Shown here one piece after another: positions 54,601 to 60,377 of a DNA stretch of 64,000 nucleotides. The position numbers and the translations under genes are program-made. The notes beneath the pieces were generated by a model that worked only from the letters and a program-made list of their open reading frames with translations, ran no database searches and was not told the DNA's origin. Source of the stretch: Xiphias gladius (lineage: Eukaryota > Chordata > Actinopteri > Istiophoriformes > Xiphiidae); the NCBI RefSeq assembly GCF_016859285.1, contig NC_053417.1:18902706-18966705 (forward strand). The letters are read 5' to 3'. The first letter of the stretch is position 1, and every line of letters starts with the position of its first letter.

Positions 54601-57600
54601 AGTGTCCTGAGAGAGTCTGCCCATTATGAAGTTTGTACCCGCGTTCCTCCTCCACTTGACTCACGGCTTCCATCAGGACAGTGTAACTGGACCCAGTGGA
54701 ATCCTGGCCAGTCAGGACTTGCACCGTGTGTATGACAAAAACACACAACACTACCTGAGCAGGTGCTCCTGCTGTGTCTGTGTACTGTTTGTTGTCATCT
54801 GTGCATCTCATTGTGCCACTTTCGACTGACTGACTGGGATGAAACTGGGCCAATAATAACAGAGCACATTGCTGTCCTGCAGTGTGGAAATTAAAAATAT
54901 TTTCAGTTGACACATTTGATATCATGGAAAGTCATCTGAGCTTGACATGTAATGTCCCACCTCAAAGCTTTTTCTTGTTATGTTATGGTTAAACTGCTGA
55001 CAATGTTATAGTGTAGCTGCAAATCCAGAGAGAAACAAATGATATGGAGGCATGTGGCTGTGGATACTGTAACTATTTAGTGTATACAGGAGGTGTAGAC
55101 ACCTGCAAAGAAATACAACACAATGACTTTGCAAAAATTACTAAAACTCTAAAGTAAAAATGTGTATGTAAGTGTTTGTAGGACGTTATGAAATACCTGG
55201 TACGCCTTTAATTTTACGATATGTCCACACCCAGGGTTTTCACCTAGCCACTGGATTAAAGGAATAGTCCAACACTTTTACGGAAATACACTTTCTTGCA
55301 AAAAGTTAGATGAGAAGATCGATACCATTATCAGATCTGTCTGTTTGGGATGAAGCTGCAGCCAGTAGCCGGTTAGCTTTGCTTAGCATAGAGACTGGAA
55401 ACGGGGGTGAAATGGCTAGCCTGGCTCTGTCCAAAGGTAGCAAAATCCACTGTAGAAAGTCACTGCGCGCATGAGAGAAGACATAAGGAACATGTTAGTC
55501 AGCTTTAGAGGTGCCAGCATTCGAATTTTATTTCCGTTGGATGGAGTCCAGGGCTAGCTGTTGTCCCCCGTTTCTAGTCTTTATGCTAATCCAACCATTT
55601 TATGGCTCATCTTCATAGTTAACATACAGACATGGGAATGGAATCGTTCTCGTCATTTAGCTCTCAGCAAGAAGCATGTAAGCATATTTCCCCAAATGTC
55701 TAACTATTCCTTTAAAATACAATCGACACAAAATAACTGTTTAGGTCTACTCTTTCTCCATGGGTCATTGTGAGGCTGTTTACTGCATGGTGTTTTAGTA
55801 CTCTGTATTGTTTTATTTTAAATGCCTGGGCTGGCTTTTAAAGAGAAACTCCATCAAAGTCTGTTTAGTAGTCATGGGGAGTACTGCCAGGCCTGTAAAA
55901 ACGGTTGTATAATATCCTCTGAGACTCTGGAGGGAACTCTGTCATGTTCTCCCTCCACTTAAGGTTGGAGACTTCTTAAATTTTTAATGTAAAGCATGTC
56001 TAGAAACTAGAGATGGGGAGTTTGAAAGTTGCCGGCTTTTAGAAGACAGCAGGATCTACTTAAAGTCTACTATTGACTAGCTTCCTTGTGAGGATGCAGT
56101 AGGATCCAATCGTTTTTTACTTATTCTATGGACTAAAAGTCAGGGTATCTAGCCCTCTGCTATATTTGTGACCATCCTGTCTTAAATCTGTGTTGAAGCC
56201 TCTAGATATTTATGAATATGTACTGTGCTGTACAATCTGTAACACTAAGGTCCCTGGGTTTTCAGGTGACAATAAGGAAAGACCTTGAGAGCCATGACTT
56301 TGGTTTCAGTGTATCCGACGGGCTCCTGGAGAAAGGGGTTTATGTCAACATGATCCGCCCGGATGGCCCAGCTGACCAGGCAGGTTTAAAGCCTTTCGAC
56401 CGCATTCTTCAGGTACTGTTTTTGTTTATAAACCTCATCTTTTAAGGAATAGTTTGACATTGTGGGAAATACTTTTATTTGCTTTCTTGCTGAGAGTCAG
56501 ATGAGAAGATCAATACAACTCTCAACTCTGTGCGTTCAGTATGAAAGCTGGAGTCAGGACGTGGATAGCTTAGCATAAAGACTGAAAACAGGGGAAAATG
56601 GTTAGCCTGGCTCTGTGCACTTCTAAAGTTCACTAATTAGCTAAGCGCATCCAATAAATGTCTACAGAAGGTTAGCTTAGCATAGCCTAAAACACTGGAA
56701 GCATGGACAAACAGCTAGGAAAAATAGTTTGTATACTATTTTAGCATAAACATTTTATTGTGAGATTATTGTGATGTTTCCAGGCAAACAGCAGATGGCC
56801 AAGAAATAATGTGGCACATAACCCTATAAACCACAACCTGTTGTTTTTACACTTCAGTTTTTGGATTAAATAGATGAGATATAACATGTTAATTAGCTTT
56901 AGTTGTTCTGGTAGGCAGAATCTTTTTATCTCCCTGTTTCCAGTCTTTATGCTAAGCTAAGATAACAGTCTCCTGGCTGCAGTTCATATTTTATGGAAGT
57001 CCATTTTCCCCCAATGTGATGCGGGGGGAAAAAAAATCCTGTAAGTCATTATAATGACTTACAGGATTTTGTTCCCCCTCACATTGGCGGAAATAGGCCT
57101 CCATAAATATTTAACTGATAGACATGAGTGGTACCAATCTTCTCATCTTTCCATATGAGCATTTATACCTATCAGTCTGGATGATAAATTATATAATTGC
57201 CTTCTCCCTTCTTTACGTTGTACTATTCATTCAAGACATAACTTTGCAAGACTTGGGAGAATAACCAGAGCTATTACAAATGAAATGAACTCGATACCTG
57301 CTTTTGATAATTAGCCTTTGGTTTAAGATCCTTTTTCTGCACTTAAAAAGAAATAAAAACTCAATATCACATTAGACATACTCCCTCCTCCTAACAATTT
57401 AAACATTTCTACAGATATTACCTTCCTCCGAATCAAAATGATATCTTAACTCAGCTCTTCAAATGCTGTGTAACCGGTCTCTGTATACATGGTTAACACT
57501 TCCATTACTCCCCCTTATTTTGCATTTTGCATTTTTAAGTAGAACACAAACATTCAAGAAATGGCTACAAGTACATTATAATGTAGTTGTAGTTGTTGAC

Positions 57601-58205
57601 AAATACATTAATAAACATGTACATCTGCTCAGAACTACATTAGTTTATTAACAATTTATTATTATTTGTATACTGGTTATAAATTCTAAATAGGGCACTA
57701 AAAGTGAAGTGTTGCCCATTCATTTGAAATGTCAGTGAAGTATTCACTTAAAAAAACAATAGACCTTATATATGAAGGATGTTGCCTAACCTGTAATTTT
57801 TGTTGGTCTTGTCTTCACGCTATTGTATTGCTTTGGCCTCACTGTGTGGTAGTGCTTTTCATTGGTCTGCTGTTATTCCTGCTAAAAAATTAAAATGAAA
57901 CTTTTGCCAATAGAGCAATAATTCTTTTTTCCCAAAGTGTCAAACTACACAAATGTGAATGCAGTTAGCATGTTGATTGATGGTTTTCATTGATGCTAAT
58001 CTTCCAGGTGAACCGTGTGAGGACCAGGGACCTGGACTGTTGTCTAACTGTGCCCCTAATTATGGAGACTGGCGACTGCCTGAACTTGGTCATTAGCAGG
58101 AATCCACTGGCAGCAGCAGATACCGGGCTGCCCGACGACTGTGACGACCCCTCAAACTCCCTGTCCTGTTTTCCTGAACACAGGACCAACAGCATCGCCG
58201 TGTGA
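22159..58205 (+). CDS. grip2: GRIP2, seven-PDZ glutamate receptor-interacting protein
   Basis: Exons: 22159-22213 (1A), 28365-28445, 29199-29334, 31390-31535, 33631-33714, 33812-33887, 34528-34673, 37604-37751, 37844-38013, 41807-41935, 42086-42247, 43606-43792, 46892-47037, 47131-47211, 47591-47654, 48083-48228, 49672-49816, 50110-50249, 51029-51211, 51324-51483, 52933-53047, 53373-53597, 56266-56412 and 58008-58205. All are GT-AG and phase-consistent: 3,270 nt, 1,089 residues. Seven PDZ domains sit in the GRIP order, 1-2-3, 4-5-6, then 7, at about residues 51-135, 150-238, 250-335, 455-555, 560-648, 660-743 and 973-1060. GRIP proteins bind AMPA-receptor GluA2/3 tails (PDZ4-5), Eph receptors/ephrins and liprin (PDZ6) and GRASP1 (PDZ7). 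The mammalian GRIP2 signatures [10 protein letters not shown] and [15 protein letters not shown] favour grip2 over grip1. The product is a scaffold at postsynaptic and vesicle membranes. Confidence 0.96.
24219..24308. repeat. (TG)n followed by (AG)n microsatellite
   Basis: About 32 TG repeats at 24219-24283, then about nine AG repeats at 24290-24308, about 1 kb upstream of grip2 exon 1B. The rest of 22214-25234 holds no recognised exon. Confidence 0.95.
24537..24602. repeat. (GT)n microsatellite
   Basis: About 33 uninterrupted GT dinucleotides, with a short GA-rich run at 24659-24680. It is the second long GT array within 350 bp. Confidence 0.95.
25235..25274 (+). CDS. grip2: grip2 alternative first coding exon 1B
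   Basis: It encodes [13 protein letters not shown] plus one base, ending in phase 1 at GTAAGA, so it splices in frame to exon 2 exactly as exon 1A does. The start context GCCATGC is acceptable. Cys3 next to basic residues resembles a palmitoylation site, as in the known palmitoylated GRIP1b/GRIP2b N-termini, although the sequence differs from those. A (TG)n-rich region lies upstream. With 1B the protein has 1,084 residues. Confidence 0.65.
27788..27815. repeat. (AAAT)n tetranucleotide repeat in grip2 intron
   Basis: About seven AAAT units in the 25275-28364 intron. Nothing else was recognised in that 3.1-kb intron. Confidence 0.9.
28365..28445 (+). CDS. grip2: grip2 exon 2, common N-terminal linker
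   Basis: The 81-nt exon is phase 1 at both ends and encodes [17 protein letters not shown] followed by [10 protein letters not shown]. This aligns with the GRIP2 segment [11 protein letters not shown]...CRRQSIPEE. The RRSLS text is a basophilic kinase site. Both alternative first exons splice here. Confidence 0.9.
29199..31535 (+). CDS. grip2: grip2 exons 3-4, PDZ1
   Basis: 29199-29334 and 31390-31535 encode PDZ1: [20 protein letters not shown] carries the GLGF-type carboxylate-binding loop (SLGL). [20 protein letters not shown] and [14 protein letters not shown] complete the fold. In GRIP proteins PDZ1 packs against PDZ2 and is needed for its stability. The intron is 2.1 kb. Confidence 0.93.
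31860..32565 (+). mobile_element. Degenerate LINE 3' fragment (Rex-like) in grip2 intron 4
   Basis: A decayed frame contains [20 protein letters not shown] and KLQKELLD, matching the conserved end of fish non-LTR reverse transcriptases (SLVLSHLDYCSVVW...KLQ). Further downstream lie degenerate LFV/ARN-type blocks. The fragment ends with TGGACCCCAGGAAGATGAGC and GGGGATCCTCTTAGCAATAA, the usual 3' end of these elements. It is in sense with grip2 and 5' truncated. Confidence 0.7.
33139..33421. mobile_element. 283-bp MITE with 23-bp terminal inverted repeats
   Basis: The left end TTGATTTTGTGATTTGCAGG(TCA) and the right end TGACCTGCAAATCACCAAAT(CAA) are inverted copies with one mismatch. Sub-terminal text is also inverted (GACATCTAGGTT versus AACCTCGACATCTAG). 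No coding capacity; family not named. Confidence 0.75.
33631..34673 (+). CDS. grip2: grip2 exons 5-7, PDZ2
   Basis: 33631-33714, 33812-33887 and 34528-34673 encode PDZ2: [20 protein letters not shown] with binding loop SFGF, then [39 protein letters not shown] and [13 protein letters not shown]. Compared with the mammalian insert GGAHEDLHKSRP, this copy has [12 protein letters not shown]. Confidence 0.93.
35425..35600. repeat. Dispersed repeat, second copy of the 20.7-kb element
   Basis: It shares AACCCTGATGACATCA, a GGGTTA...TTCTCAGACTTGAA stretch and flanking text with 20700-20870. Just upstream, at 35319-35344, is a CAGTTCCCATAATGCCGC motif resembling a ZNF143 site. Confidence 0.5.
35743..35830. 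mobile_element. Fragment resembling a Penelope-like element
   Basis: The text TCGGATGAGAGGCGAAACGT and CTTCAAGCAAGTCCAGATGC is the characteristic motif of fish Penelope-like / GIY-YIG retroelement copies. Only about 90 bp is recognisable. Confidence 0.5.
36930..37262. repeat. Degenerate ~20-bp minisatellite in grip2 intron 7
   Basis: Repeated variants of TTTTGCATCTCTTTGTGGTC (for example at about 36969, 37047, 37152 and 37217) form an imperfect array of roughly 20-22 bp units with strong T/G strand bias. It creates a spurious hydrophobic open frame. A 13-bp inverted pair (ATTGGGCACAGGC / GCCTGTGCCCAAT) follows at 37297-37346. Confidence 0.75.
37604..38013 (+). CDS. grip2: grip2 exons 8-9, PDZ3
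   Basis: 37604-37751 and 37844-38013 encode PDZ3: [20 protein letters not shown] with loop [43 protein letters not shown] and [19 protein letters not shown]. The intron between them is only 92 bp, the shortest in the gene. Confidence 0.93.
38278..38685. repeat. Truncated copy of CAGTGGTGGAA-family repeat
   Basis: It shares the internal order TTACTTTAAAGATTAAATTT, GCTTATAAAATACAATACAC, TTAAACCAGTGGATCCCAAC and GTGTGACCCC with the copies at 48.3-49.4 and 51.6-52.3 kb. The termini are lost and the right side abuts a Tc1 remnant. Confidence 0.6.
38686..39010 (+). mobile_element. Tc1/mariner transposase fossil
   Basis: The remnant starts in the DDNAP catalytic-Asp block and continues through WSQ-like [20 protein letters not shown], including the catalytic-Glu region, [19 protein letters not shown] and [16 protein letters not shown]. 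The normal LWEVL reads LREVL. The N-terminal two thirds and clear inverted repeats are missing, so it is inactive. Confidence 0.85.
39199..39372. repeat. Inverted pair of GT- and CA-rich microsatellites
   Basis: A (GTGTGTGC)n-type run at 39199-39262 is followed about 80 bp later by a CA-rich run at 39340-39372. The two are complementary and could pair. No gene here. Confidence 0.85.
39699..40328. repeat. Dispersed teleost repeat, CAGTGGTGGAA family
   Basis: About 630 bp carrying AAGTAAAAGTCCTGCACTGA, GTAAAAGTACTCAATGCAGG and the right terminus GAGTAAATGTACTTAGTTAC...TTCACCACTG. It matches 8205-8493 in its right half. The rest of the 38014-41806 intron has no further feature I can name. Confidence 0.65.
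41789..41806 (+). repeat. grip2: (CTG)n directly forming a grip2 splice acceptor
   Basis: Six tandem trinucleotides (TTGCTGCTG...CTGCAG) run straight into the acceptor of exon 10 at 41807. A normal polypyrimidine tract is replaced by this repeat. CUG/UGCU repeats are preferred binding sites of MBNL and CELF splicing factors. Confidence 0.7.
41807..42247 (+). CDS. grip2: grip2 exons 10-11, PDZ3-PDZ4 linker
   Basis: 41807-41935 encodes [19 protein letters not shown] and a His/Ser-rich stretch; 42086-42247 encodes [40 protein letters not shown] and KSS. The order VKVQ...W...CHPP and the basic [12 protein letters not shown] tail match the mammalian GRIP linker (IQRS...W and RRRQRRKEHRSS). Predicted disordered. 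Confidence 0.9.
42397..42704. mobile_element. MITE with TTTATTAGGTAC termini
   Basis: The left end ACTCAATTGCCAGTTTATTA(GGTACA) and the right end GTACCTAATAAACTGCCACC(TGAGT) are inverted copies about 308 bp apart. Internal text GGCTAAATAACAGAAACACC matches the other copies of this family. Confidence 0.8.
42950..43200. repeat. Dispersed teleost repeat with GCTAGCATGCTAA segment
   Basis: Text such as AAATTTCATGGCATGATAAC and GCCACGCTAGCATGCTAAAC resembles the repeat that is better preserved at 44.1-45.2 kb. Heavily degenerate. Confidence 0.4.
43606..47037 (+). CDS. grip2: grip2 exons 12-13, PDZ4
   Basis: 43606-43792 and 46892-47037 encode [20 protein letters not shown], then PDZ4: [20 protein letters not shown] (loop GFGI), [39 protein letters not shown] and [10 protein letters not shown]. 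In mammals PDZ4 stabilises PDZ5 for GluA2/3 binding. The intervening intron is 3.1 kb. Confidence 0.93.
44100..45215. repeat. Teleost dispersed repeat split by inserted sequence
   Basis: The left half, about 44118-44270, reads CACTTTGGTCCAGACTGAAA, ACAACTATTGGATGTATTGC, TCATGGTCCCCAGAGGATTG and CTTTGGTGATCCTCTGACTT. The right half, about 45030-45215, reads CAACATGTTAGTATGCTGAC and CTCACAGAGCTGCTGGCATG. These are the two halves of one common fish repeat, separated here by about 750 bp. Confidence 0.55.
46605..46850. repeat. Degenerate MITE copy next to a grip2 exon
   Basis: Contains AATGAGGGTAAGCTAAATAA, ACTTCTCTGATTAACGCAAT and AACAGCACCACCACTG, matching the internal part of the 42.4-kb MITE. 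Its right side ends about 40 bp before the PDZ4 exon at 46892. Confidence 0.5.
47131..48228 (+). CDS. grip2: grip2 exons 14-16, PDZ5
   Basis: 47131-47211, 47591-47654 and 48083-48228 encode [27 protein letters not shown] (loop ELGI), [23 protein letters not shown] text, [19 protein letters not shown] and [16 protein letters not shown]5 is the domain that binds the GluA2/GluA3 C-terminus in mammals. Confidence 0.93.
48275..49354. repeat. 1.08-kb dispersed repeat, CAGTGGTGGAA family
   Basis: It starts CAGTGGTGGAAAGGGACCAA and ends ACTTCCACCGCTG, an inverted terminal match. Internal text includes CACCAGCGGTTCCAATCTCT and GGCTTGTGACCTCTT, shared in the same order with 38278-38685 and 51571-52321. 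A poly(T) tract lies at about 49192-49208. It fills most of the 1.44-kb intron. Confidence 0.75.
49672..50249 (+). CDS. grip2: grip2 exons 17-18, PDZ6
   Basis: 49672-49816 and 50110-50249 encode [20 protein letters not shown] (loop PLGI), [39 protein letters not shown] and [11 protein letters not shown]. This is the best conserved part of the gene. Mammalian PDZ6 binds liprin-alpha, ephrin-B and Eph receptor tails. Confidence 0.95.
51029..53597 (+). CDS. grip2: grip2 exons 19-22, long PDZ6-PDZ7 linker
   Basis: 51029-51211, 51324-51483, 52933-53047 and 53373-53597 encode an acidic/Ser-rich region ([40 protein letters not shown]), a divergent part ([13 protein letters not shown]), and the conserved helix [21 protein letters not shown] further variable part ends in [27 protein letters not shown] is shared by GRIP1 and GRIP2. 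Motor-binding function of this linker (KIF5 in mammals) is known for the family, not shown here. Confidence 0.9.
51571..52321. repeat. Dispersed repeat, CAGTGGTGGAA family
   Basis: The left end CAGTGGTAGGAAAGTTATTA and the right end TTTTTCCGCCACTG are inverted. Internal text GCTTATGAAATACAACACAT and TTAAACCAGTGGTTCCAAAC matches the 38.3- and 48.3-kb copies. Downstream at 52845-52869 is a ZNF143-like motif (AACTTCATTTCCCATGCTGC). Confidence 0.75.
55258..55713. mobile_element. Fish repeat with AAAGGAATAGT inverted ends, copy 1
   Basis: It begins AAAGGAATAGTCCAACACTT and ends TGTCTAACTATTCCTTT, inverted termini. Internal landmarks are TTAGATGAGAAGATCGATAC, AGCCGGTTAGCTTTGCTTAG and TGGCTAGCCTGGCTCTGTCC, typical of a very common teleost non-autonomous element. 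It lies upstream of the PDZ7 exon. Confidence 0.8.
56266..58205 (+). CDS. grip2: grip2 exons 23-24, PDZ7 and C-terminus
   Basis: 56266-56412 and 58008-58205 encode [20 protein letters not shown] (loop DFGF), [40 protein letters not shown] and [13 protein letters not shown] variable tail ends NSIAV before TGA at 58203-58205. PDZ7 in mammals binds GRASP1. The C-terminal three residues IAV fit a hydrophobic class II PDZ ligand pattern. Confidence 0.94.
56444..56997. mobile_element. Fish repeat with AAGGAATAGT end, copy 2
   Basis: Starts AAGGAATAGTTTGACATTGT and contains CAGATGAGAAGATCAATACA, TAGCTTAGCATAAAGACTGA and TAGCCTGGCTCTGTGC. It is the same family as 55258-55713 and lies 32 bp past the PDZ7 exon, so the exon is bracketed by two copies in the same orientation. 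Confidence 0.7.
57011..57087. repeat. Near-perfect inverted repeat with 34-bp perfect core
   Basis: The arms CCAATGTGATGCGGGGGGAA... and ...TTCCCCCTCACATTGG are inverted. The core 57035-57068 is a perfect palindrome centred on CATTATAATG with no loop. It would extrude as a cruciform in DNA and a hairpin in pre-mRNA. Confidence 0.9.
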
Positions 58206-60130
58206 CCACAAAGACAAACACTAGCTGTTGAAACACTGTAGTGCTGGGACCTCACTCACTCACTCACTCACTCACTCACACACTCAAGTCACGCCAGGTT
58301 AGGTTTTTGTCACATTGTACCTCTCAGAGAGACCATCACAATGATGTTCAGCGCACAGAGAATCCTCTCAAACGCACAATCACAAACAGCCCCTCTCCAC
58401 CGCCTGAAAGCATCTCTCGCTCACAAAGTTACAAATGCATGTGTTCACTCTCGCTGGTTTTAGTCACTGTGTTCACATGATGCAGTTCAGTGGTGGCCCT
58501 TCCCCCCCTTTTCCCTCTCCAGAGGCAAAGCCACATGTAGAGTTATATAACTGGCGAGTCATAGCTTCTGACGGAGCCAGGATGTCAACACACACGTCCC
58601 AGCTCTGGAGAGAGTCGAACGCTGCGCGCGCGCACACACTGGATAAATTTACGATCTTTTGCTTTAATTGGATTCATGTTCTCATTGAAAGAAGATCAAC
58701 CCAGTTGTGTGAAGTGGGTTATTTTCTTTGTTGTGCACAAAAGACTCACATGCAATCCTTTATATGCATATAAAAGACACACACACTGACACATCGGGCG
58801 TTAGTGGACTGAGTTATTTCAGCCACGTGTTGGCTCACTGCCCTCGTTTCCAGTCTCTCCTCCACACTGCCTGCCCTAGAGAAGGGACAGTGCCTCCAAA
58901 TAGACAGAATGCTCTCTGCTACTTGCCAAGTGTCACTAACTATATTTTAAAGCCCCTTATATCTTAATACCATGAATGCTTGTGAAGACACTCTACCCTT
59001 TCCGTTTTAAAGTAGGTGTCCTTTGACGGATGAATAGTTTCTAAATGGTTCCAGAGAGACTCCAGTGTTCAGAGATAATGTTGCATTTTTGGATTTTTTT
59101 TTTTTTTTTTTTTTTTTTGTTACCGTCCTGATGACTCAAACACGTTTACAAAGATATTGTTTTCAGTTTCACATTCTGCACGTTTCTTTGTATCACTACC
59201 TTTGCACATAACCCACATTTCTCTATTGACACCCCCCCCCCTTTAGATCTATGATCGACGAGTTCAAGTCTCCCTTGCACTTTTACACACATTTCGCTTT
59301 CACTGTGTGGCTCTGAGTGTCTGGTCTATCGCTGATGCTTCCTTAAGTGAATCACATCCTTTACCAAAACAGAGGATGAAATGCCTTTCAATTTTCATTG
59401 ATGAATGATTTCCCTCCACATGTGACTGGATTTATCATAAGTGTGTTACTCTCTGCAGTAGCTGTTTCTCCTACCAGTATCTAGAAGCATGTTCCGCATG
59501 CATTAGGTTTGTCTTCAGCGCGTAGCTCCTCCTTGTAATATAAAAATACTGGAGTAATCCGTTTGCGCCGACTGGATCTTTGTGAGAGTGCTCCCTTTTT
59601 TTCTTTTTTTTTTTCTTTTTTTTTTGGTCATGAAATTGTGTTTTTTATAAAGAATTTGTGTAACAAATCTGGCTTGCTTATCAAGCTGCTTCTATGGAAA
59701 CAAGAAACATTTGTTTCATCTCATGTCTTGGCTGATGTGAACATGTTGAGATAGTTGCACTGTCTTATTTAGAGCAGCCTTAGAGACTGATTCATCCTTG
59801 GGGCGTTAACTTTTTTCAATCTGAGGCCTATTTTTAAGGTTTTATATTCATTTACTGTATTGTACCTTTATTTGAATCTATAATGAATCATGGTATGCAG
59901 TGCTTTTTTTATTTACAGTACATGCACATACAGTAGTGTCTTCACGTAAGCTGTGATACTGAATGTGGCTGCACGTTTTTTTGGTTGATTTCCACATCCT
60001 CCCTGTATATGTTGGGAATCTGTTCAAAGGAACTTGAAAGATTTATTGGATATTATTTTATTTTTGTTATTTAATTTATTATTAAATAAGAAATGTATTT
60101 CTTTTTATGACAATAAAGTTATGAAACCAT
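58206..60130 (+). other. grip2: grip2 3' UTR with polyadenylation signal
   Basis: The stop is at 58203-58205 and AATAAA at 60112-60117. Contents: (CACT)n at 58249-58277, a 25-nt poly(T) at 59094-59118, a C-tract at about 59231-59241, and an AU-rich stretch with overlapping ATTTA-like text at about 60046-60092. Long 3' UTRs with AU-rich ends are common for synaptic mRNAs. The exact cleavage site is inferred. Confidence 0.75.
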
Positions 60131-60316
60131 AGATGATGTGGCACTGGTTACTCAACAGCGTGTTGTAAAATTTGCATTTAAACACTGTGTTTCTTTGTAT
60201 TTCATTACAGTATACATGTTTTTAAATCCCGAATCCGTAAAAGAACTGAAAAGAACACATTGGTGTCTAATTTGTTCCCTGAAGGCATTTGTTTTCTCCG
60301 GATTTGATTTAAAAAA

Positions 60317-60377
60317 TAAATAAATAAATAATAATAATAAATGATTTTATGTTCAAAAAGTGAACATAAAATCATTT
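60317..60377. repeat. (AAAT)/(AAT) repeat followed by a perfect 17-bp stem hairpin
   Basis: A run of AAAT and AAT units (60317-60341) leads into AAATGATTTTATGTTCA, a 5-nt loop (AAAAG) and its exact reverse complement at 60361-60377. It lies just beyond the grip2 polyadenylation signal. Confidence 0.85.
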
